This document shows, in pieces, positions 8,226 to 16,385 of a DNA stretch of 64,000 nucleotides (position 1 is its first letter; every line of letters begins with the position of its first letter). A program made the translations under genes and the position numbers. The DNA is from a virus. The stretch spans positions 62,001-126,000 of the IMG/VR virus record IMGVR_UViG_3300025009_000054; one strand, given 5' to 3'. The notes beneath the pieces were generated by a model. It made no database searches. It had not been told where the DNA came from and saw only the letters and a list, made by a program, of their open reading frames with translations.

Positions 8226-9242
8226 CTAACTATCGACGATACACTTAACAGTATTCCATCTTTCGATGAATTTACTAGTGGCAAACTCAGTACCTACAAT
8301 ATTGAGTGCGTATTCCCTACAGTGATTATAAAATCCTCTGTCATCAAGGAGAATCTGATACGCCTTGACAGCTTTATCAATATCGAGCATTGGGTCAAAT
8401 GTCAGGTCTGGGAATAGCATATATTGGGTTTGCTGATGTATAGACCCTATTACTGGTATACCCATTGATGCGAGGTCTAGCGACCATCTTCCCCATGTAC
8501 CGAGTGAGTCCAAGTTGATTCCTATTGTACACCTACTGTATATTTCGTAGAACTTATCATAAGATGTGGTATCGTGTACCGTAACATTTTCAAACCCGTT
8601 ATCAGCCATAAAACTACTGACTGTATCGGGTATAGGTTTACGCGTAATAAGATTTACCTTGGTATCTGACTGCTTAGTAAGATATAAGTTACCTATAAAA
8701 TTTCTACTTAATGCCCTAAGTGCATCAGGTGGTACTCCATTAACTGCAACGATTGGAGTACTACCAAACTTAACATCTGCCGGTAGTCTATAGCGTCTAC
8801 TTACCTCTTCCCAGAATGGTATGCCTAAATATAGTACTGGCTTATCAGTTAGCATTTGATAGAATGGTCCAGATCTATCCACTATTGTACAGTATGCATC
8901 AAATGACTGCATTATCTTCATCAATAGATGACATTCTGGTATGAAATCTCTACGTAAGATATCCTGATATGCACCCTCAGCAAGGCCAATCACCTTAACC
9001 GTCGATGGTAACATTTCCCTAATACGTAGTATAGTTTCTAGATATGTTACATCAATATTTAAGTTTACTATTATATGTGAATACTGGCTGAGTATATCTA
9101 AATTATCAAAATGATTTCCACTTATCATATCACCATTTAAGATATACGGTATGCCAGCTACGGAATGCTCCATGGCACCGGGACCATCATATTTTAATAC
9201 GCATGGAGCATATACTATGACAGCAATCTTATCATTTTGCAT
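8226..9242 (-). CDS. Glycosyltransferase, GT-B fold (putative)
   Basis: The 338-aa protein looks like a two-Rossmann GT-B enzyme. The N-terminal half has IAVIVYAPCV and a run of alternating strands and helices. The C-terminal half has VNLITRKPI, FYEIYSRCTIGINLD and a nucleotide-sugar-site-like WGRWSLDLASMGIPVIGS, resembling the E-x7-E/GxPV region of GT4 enzymes without the second canonical Glu. The ATG at 9242 overlaps the preceding glycosyltransferase by 11 bases. It sits between a GT4-GT9 fusion and two methyltransferases, which supports a role in assembling or modifying a glycan. Donor and acceptor are unknown. Confidence 0.7.
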   Translation of the reverse strand: MQNDKIAVIVYAPCVLKYDGPGAMEHSVAGIPYILNGDMISGNHFDNLDILSQYSHIIVNLNIDVTYLETILRIREMLPSTVKVIGLAEGAYQDILRRDFIPECHLLMKIMQSFDAYCTIVDRSGPFYQMLTDKPVLYLGIPFWEEVSRRYRLPADVKFGSTPIVAVNGVPPDALRALSRNFIGNLYLTKQSDTKVNLITRKPIPDTVSSFMADNGFENVTVHDTTSYDKFYEIYSRCTIGINLDSLGTWGRWSLDLASMGIPVIGSIHQQTQYMLFPDLTFDPMLDIDKAVKAYQILLDDRGFYNHCREYALNIVGTEFATSKFIERWNTVKCIVDS

Positions 9243-11313
9243 CAATACTTAATACCTGCCTTACTTTTTCAACAATATCGGTAGGGCAGATCTCCATACA
9301 CGGAGACGTTTCTATACTACCATTCAATGGGCATCCTATATTAGCATTCCTCCAGCATGGAGAGCATTTCATAGGTGACTGAATGGGTACTGATTTATCA
9401 TATATACGAACCCGACTATCGGTTGGACCAAATAAACCAATACAACTCTTTCCAAGTGTACCAGCTATGTGAAGTGCCAACGTATCCGCACACACTACTA
9501 CGTCTACCACCGATATTAACGCTACAAATTCATCAACCCCACCTTCAAAGCATTGATTTGCACTGTTCAATGACAATGCCGATGATATAACATAGCAATC
9601 CTTACTTAACTCTTCAGCGATGCGATCAAATGAATGCGCTGGGTAATCCTTATATGACTCCGCAGATTTGACGCACAATAAAACTCTCTTCTTATTAGTT
9701 AATTTTGATAATTCAGAATCAGCGATCTTAACTAATTCCTCATTTGGGAATATATCAAGGGAATAGTCATCCATCTTAATGCCAAGTGCTTTACAATACG
9801 CGACTGGACGTGAAGTTGTTATATGTGGCAATTCAGACACTTCAGAATGTGCTGGAGCGGTGGATATATCACGGATAATATCGAACTTCATATAATTTAT
9901 TTGATTTGATGGTATGAGAGCATTTAAATACGGATTACCAGAAAGTAATAGGCTTACATTATTTACCATGCTATCACGTACCGATAGGTATACTTCATTG
10001 CCAGATTCATGCAAGCTGCGAATAGCAGGTGTTGTCGTAAGGATATCGCCAAGACCACCACTATTTTCAATAAGCAGCACTTTCTTACCGCCACCCTTTA
10101 TACTAGATACGCCACATCCATATGAACTAATAGCAGACTCTATAGTTTTATGCCACTCAGGTATCATATCTCTCCACATATAATTACTAGTAACGAATTC
10201 TCTACACTGTCGGCCAAGTTCTTTCCTCTCAGATTTTGTTTTAGAGCATAAATCATATATTTTCTTAGCCATATCTTCAACATCTATGATTGGTCTGAGT
10301 AAAGGTATAACTGGGTGTATAACTCTAGCATCTTTATGATTTATCTTTTGCCACTCAAACGGGTTTTGCTCTATCGTGCCAGACCAATGAGTAGAGATTG
10401 ATGGAACACCACATGCCATAGCTTCTGTATGAGGTAATCCCCATCCTTCTCCTAATGTAGAAAGTACATGAACATCGAGCGCACTATATACCATTGGCAT
10501 GTGAAGCGCAGATATCATATCGCCACGATGTATAAATTTTCCATCTATGGAAAGTTGTACAACACTATCTCTCATGTTGTACGCATCGACTATTTCACCA
10601 ATATCGAATCCAACCGGACCATGCCAATTGCAATGCATATATAGCACAGCTTCTGGTATTTCATCAACAACCATTCTCATAGCTTTGATGAGCGATGGAA
10701 AATCCTTACGTATCTGATTAACAGCAACCATACCAACGACTATATTATCATCTAATCCAAACCTATTAGAGTCGCATGGTTTAAAGAACTCGGTATCAAC
10801 TCCGTGTGGTATATATGATATTCGATCTGCTGCCCCAGGAACTGCCTTCTGAAAAATATCTCTAGACCACTTATTATATGTCACTGTAAAATCTTGTTTT
10901 GCAATGGTATCGCACCACGATTTGGGTATTGAATTATCCGGTGTTATCGAATCTAATGGTTGGTAAAAGATAATAGGGAATCTCCTATCAGCCATAAAAT
11001 TTGGATCCGTCATATATGACGTCATCCACGTATCAAGATTTACCACTAGAACATCGGGGTTTACCATTTGCAGCCATCCTGCTATACTCTGCTTACCAAA
11101 CGACCCAGGCTGTCCCAATGCAGGATATATGTGATACGGATACATAAGCGGATTCTGCTTGGAATACGGTGGCTGACCTATGCCCATACAATGTATTTCA
11201 TATTGTCCTGGGTACATATGATATAACCCAGCAAGCACATTTCTTGCTACTGTACCAAAACCAGTCGATCCCATAGGGGAATCGGAGAACCATGCTACTC
11301 TAATTCTACCCAT
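9232..11313 (-). CDS. Bifunctional glycosyltransferase: GT4 domain fused to GT9 (heptosyltransferase-like) domain
   Basis: The 693-aa protein has two glycosyltransferase modules. Residues 1-400 form a GT4 module: the N-terminus has WFSDSPMGSTGFG, and near residue 280 come LSTLGEGWGLPHTEAMACG and VPSIST, the usual nucleotide-sugar-binding region. From about residue 412 a second GT-B module starts with KVLLIENSGGLGDILTTTPA and later has VVVCADTLALHIAGTLGK and CIGLFGPTD, the hallmarks of GT9 heptosyltransferase-like enzymes. A Cys-rich C-terminus (CSPCWRNANIGC) could bind metal. The start overlaps the DHH gene by one base. Such fusions occur in phage and bacterial surface-glycan clusters. Targets could be virion proteins, DNA or host glycans. 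Confidence 0.88.
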   Translation of the reverse strand: MGRIRVAWFSDSPMGSTGFGTVARNVLAGLYHMYPGQYEIHCMGIGQPPYSKQNPLMYPYHIYPALGQPGSFGKQSIAGWLQMVNPDVLVVNLDTWMTSYMTDPNFMADRRFPIIFYQPLDSITPDNSIPKSWCDTIAKQDFTVTYNKWSRDIFQKAVPGAADRISYIPHGVDTEFFKPCDSNRFGLDDNIVVGMVAVNQIRKDFPSLIKAMRMVVDEIPEAVLYMHCNWHGPVGFDIGEIVDAYNMRDSVVQLSIDGKFIHRGDMISALHMPMVYSALDVHVLSTLGEGWGLPHTEAMACGVPSISTHWSGTIEQNPFEWQKINHKDARVIHPVIPLLRPIIDVEDMAKKIYDLCSKTKSERKELGRQCREFVTSNYMWRDMIPEWHKTIESAISSYGCGVSSIKGGGKKVLLIENSGGLGDILTTTPAIRSLHESGNEVYLSVRDSMVNNVSLLLSGNPYLNALIPSNQINYMKFDIIRDISTAPAHSEVSELPHITTSRPVAYCKALGIKMDDYSLDIFPNEELVKIADSELSKLTNKKRVLLCVKSAESYKDYPAHSFDRIAEELSKDCYVISSALSLNSANQCFEGGVDEFVALISVVDVVVCADTLALHIAGTLGKSCIGLFGPTDSRVRIYDKSVPIQSPMKCSPCWRNANIGCPLNGSIETSPCMEICPTDIVEKVRQVLSIDAK

Positions 11314-12227
11314 TACTTCTCCTTTTTAAATGGAAGCTCATTAATATCGAACCCGCTAGCACCCTTATGTCCGCCTCCACCATACTTCTTTGCAATCTTT
11401 TCAACATCGATCTTCATAGAATACAATGAGATTACGAATTTTTCACCATCATAGATAAACGTTATTGACATATCGTAGGTATCTGGATCAATACTGTTGA
11501 ATATTTCACTACCAACCTTGGCAGCATTTACTACTACGCACTTGTGGCCTTCCCAATTACATCTAAATGAGAACGCATCAACTAACTCTGCATTCTTATA
11601 CTTCTTAAATCTCTCGACTATACGACCATCACTATGGACTTTGCACATCATGTGTGGCGATAATACCATAGCCCATATGCTGCCATGTACCTGTTCCCCT
11701 ATCATAGGATTTGTGTCATATGATTCCATGCCAGAGAAGAAGAATCTGGTTTCATCACCATATTTCCAATCCCATACGTCACGATCACCTATGAGGAGTG
11801 TTGGTTTTGGTACGTCACTGACATACTTCTCGATATTCTCTCTTTGAAGCTCCGGTCCCTGCTCACGTATATCATCGCCAAGCAGATTAAAGTATATATA
11901 CGTAAGTACACACCCAGCAATTCCATCGATGCGCATACCAGGTATTCTCTGGTGAAAGCCCTTGTACTTATCTATTGACGTAATATGATGATCAATCCAT
12001 ATCACATCATCAGTGATAGCTAGAAGCTTATCCATATCCTCAGGTTCAAGGGAGAAATCTACTATTACAACCTTCTCATCTTTCTCTACCTTATCGAGAT
12101 ACTCATTGGATGGTATATTATAATTGGCTTTCAGGCACTCACATTCCATACCATACTTATATCGCACCCAGAACGCCGCACATCTACCATCTAGGTCATC
12201 ATGATATATACAACGCACTTTACTCAC
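11313..12227 (-). CDS. DHH family phosphoesterase (NrnA-like)
   Basis: The 304-aa protein has the DHH family motifs in order: HDDLDGRCAA near residue 9, IVDFSLE near residue 55, WIDHH near residue 77, and a C-terminal DHHA1 glycine box GGGGHKGASGF near residue 283. These residues bind two manganese ions and substrate in NrnA/RecJ-like enzymes. The compact length fits an oligoribonuclease or nanoRNase rather than full-length RecJ. It may recycle short oligonucleotides or degrade signalling dinucleotides such as pApA. That choice cannot be made from sequence. It starts with GTG after AAGGAGG. Confidence 0.88.
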   Translation of the reverse strand: MSKVRCIYHDDLDGRCAAFWVRYKYGMECECLKANYNIPSNEYLDKVEKDEKVVIVDFSLEPEDMDKLLAITDDVIWIDHHITSIDKYKGFHQRIPGMRIDGIAGCVLTYIYFNLLGDDIREQGPELQRENIEKYVSDVPKPTLLIGDRDVWDWKYGDETRFFFSGMESYDTNPMIGEQVHGSIWAMVLSPHMMCKVHSDGRIVERFKKYKNAELVDAFSFRCNWEGHKCVVVNAAKVGSEIFNSIDPDTYDMSITFIYDGEKFVISLYSMKIDVEKIAKKYGGGGHKGASGFDINELPFKKEK

Positions 12228-12624
12228 TTAGATTCTCCTCCTTAGATTTAGTATCACTAGAGCCCACTGGCATAATACTAAGATCAATATACGGCGATCT
12301 ATCTTTAATCGGGACAAGATAAATTGACCATGCTAATCTTCCACAAGGCATTTGTGTTGGTAAAAACTTCTCTGTTGGATAACTAACAACAGAATCACCT
12401 ATTACTGCTTTACAGACATTTAGAATAGCATCTGCCAGTGATTGTGGTGTTGCACAATGTTCCCTCCATGGAGCAGCAATTATGTCTATATCGAATTTTA
12501 AGCTCCCATGGACTCCAAGAGCATACCCATATCTACGGGCAACCAACCTCAATGCTGGGATTAACGCATCATAGTATTCCTGTACCATGTCTTGGTGTGG
12601 GCTAATTCTCTTTAATTTAACCAT
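12220..12624 (-). CDS. Conserved phage protein of unknown function (134 aa)
   Basis: The start at 12624 has AGGAGG upstream, and the end overlaps the DHH gene by eight bases. The sequence has LRLVARRYGYALGVHGSL followed by KFDIDIIAAPWR. The pattern is similar to small phage proteins with a nucleotidyltransferase-like G-S-x7-D-x-D-hhh arrangement (GSLKFDIDIIA here). That resemblance is suggestive only, since the third acidic residue is not obvious. A conserved YIDLSIMP near the C-terminus completes the family pattern. Function unknown. Confidence 0.7.
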   Translation of the reverse strand: MVKLKRISPHQDMVQEYYDALIPALRLVARRYGYALGVHGSLKFDIDIIAAPWREHCATPQSLADAILNVCKAVIGDSVVSYPTEKFLPTQMPCGRLAWSIYLVPIKDRSPYIDLSIMPVGSSDTKSKEENLSE

Positions 12625-12636
12625 TTTAATATCCTC

Positions 12637-13299
12637 CTACGGAGCGCATCTGCCTTTATACCAGCAATCACCACACTCAGATTTTGGATCCGGATTGTAT
12701 TGTATTGGTATTAATTCGCCAGTTTCTAGGTATGGTATCATCGGCCACACCTGACGCTCAATCTTCATCCATCGTATGGGATCATAATCTATCGGAAACA
12801 CTTTATATTTATTGGGATCATTAAGGTACTCTGGATGAAACAAACCAGAACACATGCCTGGTATTCCCTTATTTACGTAAATGAACACCCCGCGATGGAT
12901 ACCACTCCTATGAAGATATGCGTTGAGCTGTGTCTTGTAGTTATCGTGAGGTTCTGTCAGATATCTAAACCTTGATGGACTTATCGACTTAATCTCCATA
13001 ATGTACGGCTCACAATTATTAACCATTGCATCGGGGATTATACCGCGTAACGACTCTGGACACTGATTACGACCATCGCAATGTCCACGCAACTTTAGGT
13101 CTTCCCATTCATACTCAATCTCTACCTGCTTGGTTAAATCAAGTGCCATAAAATGACTCTGTAGATATTCGTGTATGTACGTACCGATGTTGAGGACATT
13201 CTGTAGGTATGGTGGTATAGTGGGGGGAATCCCATAGTATACCATCATCTGCGCTTTTTGACATTTATCTAGTGATGAGCAACGAAATACACCAGCCAT
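12637..13299 (-). CDS. PD-(D/E)XK exonuclease, Cas4/RecB-like
   Basis: The 220-aa protein has a RecB/Cas4-type nuclease layout. A helical N-terminus holds GTYIHEYLQSH (motif I His). The core has LRGHCDG near residue 73 with the first Asp and later PYIMEIKSIS near residue 100, giving D...E-x-K. A QLNAYLH helix follows. The C-terminus ends with CGDCWYKGRC; together with the upstream Cys this could hold an Fe-S cluster as in Cas4 or AddB-like nucleases, though only three C-terminal cysteines are visible. It probably processes DNA ends in replication or recombination. The ATG lies within the 3' arm of an inverted repeat (13292-13348). Confidence 0.82.
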   Translation of the reverse strand: MAGVFRCSSLDKCQKAQMMVYYGIPPTIPPYLQNVLNIGTYIHEYLQSHFMALDLTKQVEIEYEWEDLKLRGHCDGRNQCPESLRGIIPDAMVNNCEPYIMEIKSISPSRFRYLTEPHDNYKTQLNAYLHRSGIHRGVFIYVNKGIPGMCSGLFHPEYLNDPNKYKVFPIDYDPIRWMKIERQVWPMIPYLETGELIPIQYNPDPKSECGDCWYKGRCAP

Positions 13300-13348
13300 T
13301 TGGATTACCTCCGTGTTTTGATAATAACGTATAAACCCAAATGGCTGG
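13292..13348 (-). promoter_or_regulatory. 12-bp inverted repeat enclosing the ribosome binding site and start codon of the nuclease gene
   Basis: CCAGCCATTTGG at 13292-13303 is the exact reverse complement of 13337-13348, separated by 33 bases. In the transcript the loop holds CGGAGGTAATC and the 3' arm contains the ATGGCTGG start of the nuclease gene. Pairing would bury the start codon. It may act as a translational switch or as a weak terminator for the frameshifted HNH gene upstream. Confidence 0.5.
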
Positions 13349-13365
13349 CATAATATTAATCTCTT

Positions 13366-14001
13366 TTAACTAATAGTCACATGTGGACATATTCCATCGT
13401 TACGAGCACGTCCTATATTGCAGTTATAACATAATAACCTATACCTATCAAATGGAAAATTATTATGTATGAGCCACTTATAAAATTTGTGCCCACTACC
13501 CCTAATCTTCCGATCATCCGATCCATCATTATCTATGTGATCTATATTTAGAAACATATAATTAGTCTCTCCACAACACGAGCATTTACTACCATATGCA
13601 TTATAGACTATATCACGTGATATGATGGTACTATATAGGGCTGTACCGCCATATTGATTTGTGCTATGTGGACACATTCCACCATTCCTCGATCTACCAG
13701 TATTACAATTATGACACAATACGCGATACCCACTTGGATAATTTTCACGACGCAATCGTGAAAATAAACCAAGTCCAGAATCAGGCTTACTTAGTTGTCT
13801 ATGGTGAGCATCACTAATATGATCTATTGATAGGAATAATGGGTTAGACTCACCACAACAAGCACACCTATCACCATAGTGACTCACTATATCTAAGCGA
13901 AGGCGTTCACTATACCTAGCACGCCATTCTTTGCCATGCGTACGTTTTGAATTTTTCTGACGAGCAATACACTTCTCACACCATTTCGAATCAGTACACA
14001 A
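13366..14001 (-). CDS. Tandem HNH endonuclease, C-terminal part of a frameshifted gene
   Basis: This frame carries two HNH-like modules. The first has CACCGESN, SIDHISDAHH and VLCHNCNTGRSR. The second has CSCCGETN, NIDHIDNDG and LLCYNCNIGRAR. Each pairs zinc cysteines with a central D-H, as in phage homing endonucleases. A paralogue with the same tandem layout lies at 32559-33209. In this frame the first in-frame alternative start is a TTG at 14001, without a ribosome binding site, and residues just upstream complete a zinc ribbon started in the other frame. The protein is therefore probably made as one polypeptide with 13893-14309 or is a broken gene. Confidence 0.75.
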   Translation of the reverse strand: MCTDSKWCEKCIARQKNSKRTHGKEWRARYSERLRLDIVSHYGDRCACCGESNPLFLSIDHISDAHHRQLSKPDSGLGLFSRLRRENYPSGYRVLCHNCNTGRSRNGGMCPHSTNQYGGTALYSTIISRDIVYNAYGSKCSCCGETNYMFLNIDHIDNDGSDDRKIRGSGHKFYKWLIHNNFPFDRYRLLCYNCNIGRARNDGICPHVTIS

Positions 14002-14309
14002 TAAAGGTGATCCACAGTCATAACATAACCCATTTTAGTGCGTTTTGCTCTTACCATAATCGATAGGTCGTTATGTTTACGTGAACACTCACCGCATCGA
14101 GTACCACAGCTAGCAGTACTATTGCCACAATCCACACATACTCCAGACGCCTTTAACTTAATAGACCTGCTTTTATGCCTACGCTTAAATAAGTCTCTAC
14201 ATTTTAGACACTGTACATAATCGCCATCGATAGGTGATCCACACGACACACATAGATTATTGTCTTTGCGGTACTGATATTTTATCTTTTGAGATTGAGT
14301 CATAGACAA
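13893..14309 (-). CDS. Zinc-ribbon N-terminal part of the frameshifted HNH gene
   Basis: A TTG at 14309 with GAGG eight bases upstream, or the nearby ATG/GTG, opens a frame with two intact zinc ribbons: CVSCGSP...CLKC and CVDCGNS...CGEC. At about 14035 the frame loses this pattern. The -1 frame there reads GLCYDCGSP and then CTDSKWCEKC, a third ribbon of the same type, and leads straight into the HNH modules. The last 45 or so codons of this frame are therefore probably not native. The cause may be a one-base deletion, a sequencing error or recoding. I see no classical slippery heptamer at the junction. Confidence 0.6.
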   Translation of the reverse strand: MSMTQSQKIKYQYRKDNNLCVSCGSPIDGDYVQCLKCRDLFKRRHKSRSIKLKASGVCVDCGNSTASCGTRCGECSRKHNDLSIMVRAKRTKMGYVMTVDHLYCVLIRNGVRSVLLVRKIQNVRMAKNGVLGIVNAFA

Positions 14310-14345
14310 ATAAATCACCTCTATATCATACAGTAGTGCGGGTAA

Positions 14346-15239
14346 CTATTTCCCGCTTGATCCCCATCCATGACTACCGCGTTCGCTTTGATCTAGATCA
14401 TTCACTTGTACCATATGTACATCACACACTCTATGTATAATCAATTGTGCAATTCTTTCACCAGCCCTAATAGTCATTACTTCATTAGGTATCATGCTAC
14501 GTGCACATACAAAAAATTCACCTGAGAACCCTGCATCAATAACAGACTCTTGCACTAGTATGTTGCGTTTGGACGCACTCGACCTAGCTTTAATATTAAT
14601 CCAGTATCCGCTAGGGATCTGGATTTTTAATCCGGTTGGCACTACAGTAAATCCATCATAATTAAGTACTGTATCTTCGACAGCACAAATATCCCAGCCT
14701 GCATCATCTTTATATGTCTTGTTTGGGAGCCCATACTGCCTAGCTCTATCATCCATAACAACCTTGCATATTAAGCCGCTATCGTCATCATTATTGATAA
14801 TATTCCTAGATAGTATATCGATAGCTATACTAGTAAGTCGTGGGTCTATCGATGTAACGCCAAATTCGGCAAGTTTGGCGGTTGTTGTCATTCTCCATCC
14901 AGCAGCACTACTCTTAGTGGTACAATCCATGGGACCAGATAGATAGGCGAACTCTAAATCGCTCCAATCTTTACTATCTATATCTCTGAGTGATTTAATT
15001 ATATCAATGGCGTGGCCTAAACTATATACAATATGTGTCGCCTGAGACTCTGCTACTATCGACATTGGCCTACCAGTTTTCCATACAAGTATACGTGCTG
15101 GCACCCCAATTCTATGTGCATACTCAAGTTCTTGCGCCGTACCTATTGATAGATCATCTGACAGGAAGTTGAATATGCAATAATTCGACGCTTCCACATA
15201 TCCATTATTAATAGTGCATGCTAAACTTCCTCTGGACAT
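14346..15239 (-). CDS. dut: dUTPase fused to nucleoside deoxyribosyltransferase-like segments
   Basis: The last 140 residues are a trimeric dUTPase: DAGWDICA (motif 1), ARSSASKRN (motif 2), ESVIDAGFSGEF (motif 3), ERIAQLIIHR (motif 4) and RGSHGWGSSGK (motif 5, the flexible C-terminal P-loop-like arm). It would convert dUTP to dUMP for ThyX. The first 135 residues look like nucleoside 2-deoxyribosyltransferase pieces: DLSIGTAQELEYAHRIG near residue 30 resembles the second half of such enzymes, and AYLSGPMD...GWR near residue 100 resembles their first half, so the order appears permuted. The start is ATG after GAGGAGG. The next gene downstream is the zinc-ribbon/HNH gene. Confidence 0.85.
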   Translation of the reverse strand: MSRGSLACTINNGYVEASNYCIFNFLSDDLSIGTAQELEYAHRIGVPARILVWKTGRPMSIVAESQATHIVYSLGHAIDIIKSLRDIDSKDWSDLEFAYLSGPMDCTTKSSAAGWRMTTTAKLAEFGVTSIDPRLTSIAIDILSRNIINNDDDSGLICKVVMDDRARQYGLPNKTYKDDAGWDICAVEDTVLNYDGFTVVPTGLKIQIPSGYWINIKARSSASKRNILVQESVIDAGFSGEFFVCARSMIPNEVMTIRAGERIAQLIIHRVCDVHMVQVNDLDQSERGSHGWGSSGK

Positions 15240-15451
15240 GTTACCTCCTCAATATTAGGGACTAGATCGCAACTCACAGTACCAACCCCATCTTCTTCTA
15301 TATATGGCAGCGCATTCACTATGGCTTCTGACGTGCCATCTTCTTCTACTACTAAGTCAAATAGTCTAAATCTACCGCCAATCTTCAAATCCATAAAATT
15401 AATACGAACCCACTCACCATCCCTATATGCCTGAGTTATCCTACCTATCAT
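15221..15451 (-). CDS. Small conserved protein (76 aa)
   Basis: The ATG at 15451 lies one base after the upstream TGA. The protein contains WVRINFMDLKIGGRFRLFDLV and ends in an acidic tail. The DLKIG-x-FRLF pattern is seen in small phage proteins of unknown role and looks like a compact beta fold. The end overlaps the dUTPase fusion start by 19 bases, and the dUTPase ribosome binding site lies inside this gene, so the two are likely translationally coupled. A longer start at 15541 would overlap the Lys-rich tail of the preceding gene and is less likely. Confidence 0.6.
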   Translation of the reverse strand: MIGRITQAYRDGEWVRINFMDLKIGGRFRLFDLVVEEDGTSEAIVNALPYIEEDGVGTVSCDLVPNIEEVTCPEEV

Positions 15452-15452
15452 A

Positions 15453-15701
15453 TCAGTTCTTACCCTTCTTAGACTTCTTGATAGCACGATTCTTAGCGCG
15501 ACTAGCTTTGGCGGCCTTATTATTTTTGTGCCTTTTATCAATCTTATTATAATACGCCTGGGCTTTAGTGACTATAGATGGATCATATCGCAATGTCTTG
15601 ACCTCGTCCATGGTCATATATGTAACACCATCGTCAACAAAGGTTGACTTATCGACTATATCATCACACACAATACCAGTGTATCCTGTTTCGGATTCCA
15701 A
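15453..15701 (-). CDS. Small protein with a lysine-rich basic tail (82 aa)
   Basis: I place the start at the TTG at 15701 because GGAGGT sits six bases upstream and because this lies just after the ThyX stop. The first half is acidic (IVCDDIVDKSTFVDDG), followed by a Tyr/Asp helix region. The last 25 residues are almost all Lys, Arg, Ala and Asn (KNRAIKKSKKGKN at the end), a typical flexible nucleic-acid-binding tail. I do not recognise the family. Its place between ThyX and the dUTPase fusion suggests a role in nucleotide or DNA metabolism. Confidence 0.6.
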   Translation of the reverse strand: MESETGYTGIVCDDIVDKSTFVDDGVTYMTMDEVKTLRYDPSIVTKAQAYYNKIDKRHKNNKAAKASRAKNRAIKKSKKGKN

Positions 15702-15714
15702 TTTAGACCTCCAA

Positions 15715-16338
15715 CTATACAGTAATATTATCAAACATAACTGGTATGAGATTCTTCGCATCTGCAAGTAATGGGATCATAAGCTCTTGCATCTGTGGAT
15801 GCGCGGTGAGTGGCGTTCTCATATGGAATATATGTCTCCACTCTCTCCAGTTGGCAGTTACAGCAATCTCAGTTTTCACACAGGTGGGTAGGCAATTCCT
15901 CGCGATCTGTGGCTTAAATCCTTTTACATTAACGTAGTATTCGTACTCTCTCTGGTCAGCATGCCTTCCTTCAAGCCACACATTAAATGCTTCATCATCA
16001 CCACGTATTTCCTCAGGGCAGATTACCATAATGCCTGAGCTCTTATAATTACAGTACCTGGTACTCTCCTGAGCAAATGCAGCAAGTCTATGTCTAACCA
16101 ACTCATGTGATATGCCACGATCACATATAAATTTAACAGTCATCATACTATGTTCAAACATGGCCTCATGCTTTTCGCTCATTCTAGCACGAAGGAATCC
16201 CTCATATGAATCATCTGTAATTTTCGCTTCTGACTTGTAGCATATGCGGATGATTCGCTCCATATCTTTAGCCATTTCAACCGCATCCATGTGTGAGTAT
16301 GGGAACATAATTTTGTAGCTAGGCTGTATTATTTCCAT
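15715..16338 (-). CDS. thyX: FAD-dependent thymidylate synthase ThyX
   Basis: Makes dTMP from dUMP using FAD, NADPH and methylene-tetrahydrofolate. The 207-aa protein has the ThyX signature RHRLAAFAQESTRY near residue 82, matching RHRxxSxxxxSxRY with the catalytic Ser/Arg/Tyr at the end but Ala at the first Ser position. EHSMMTVKFICDRGISHELV precedes it, and ANWREWRHIFHMRT provides the C-terminal substrate-binding Arg and His. ATG at 16338 follows AGAGGAG. It lies between the ribonucleotide reductase and the dUTPase fusion, forming a dTTP supply line. Confidence 0.95.
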   Translation of the reverse strand: MEIIQPSYKIMFPYSHMDAVEMAKDMERIIRICYKSEAKITDDSYEGFLRARMSEKHEAMFEHSMMTVKFICDRGISHELVRHRLAAFAQESTRYCNYKSSGIMVICPEEIRGDDEAFNVWLEGRHADQREYEYYVNVKGFKPQIARNCLPTCVKTEIAVTANWREWRHIFHMRTPLTAHPQMQELMIPLLADAKNLIPVMFDNITV

Positions 16339-16385
16339 CGGATTCTCCTCTCAATTTGGATAAGTCTACGCTAGGTTGCCCACAT

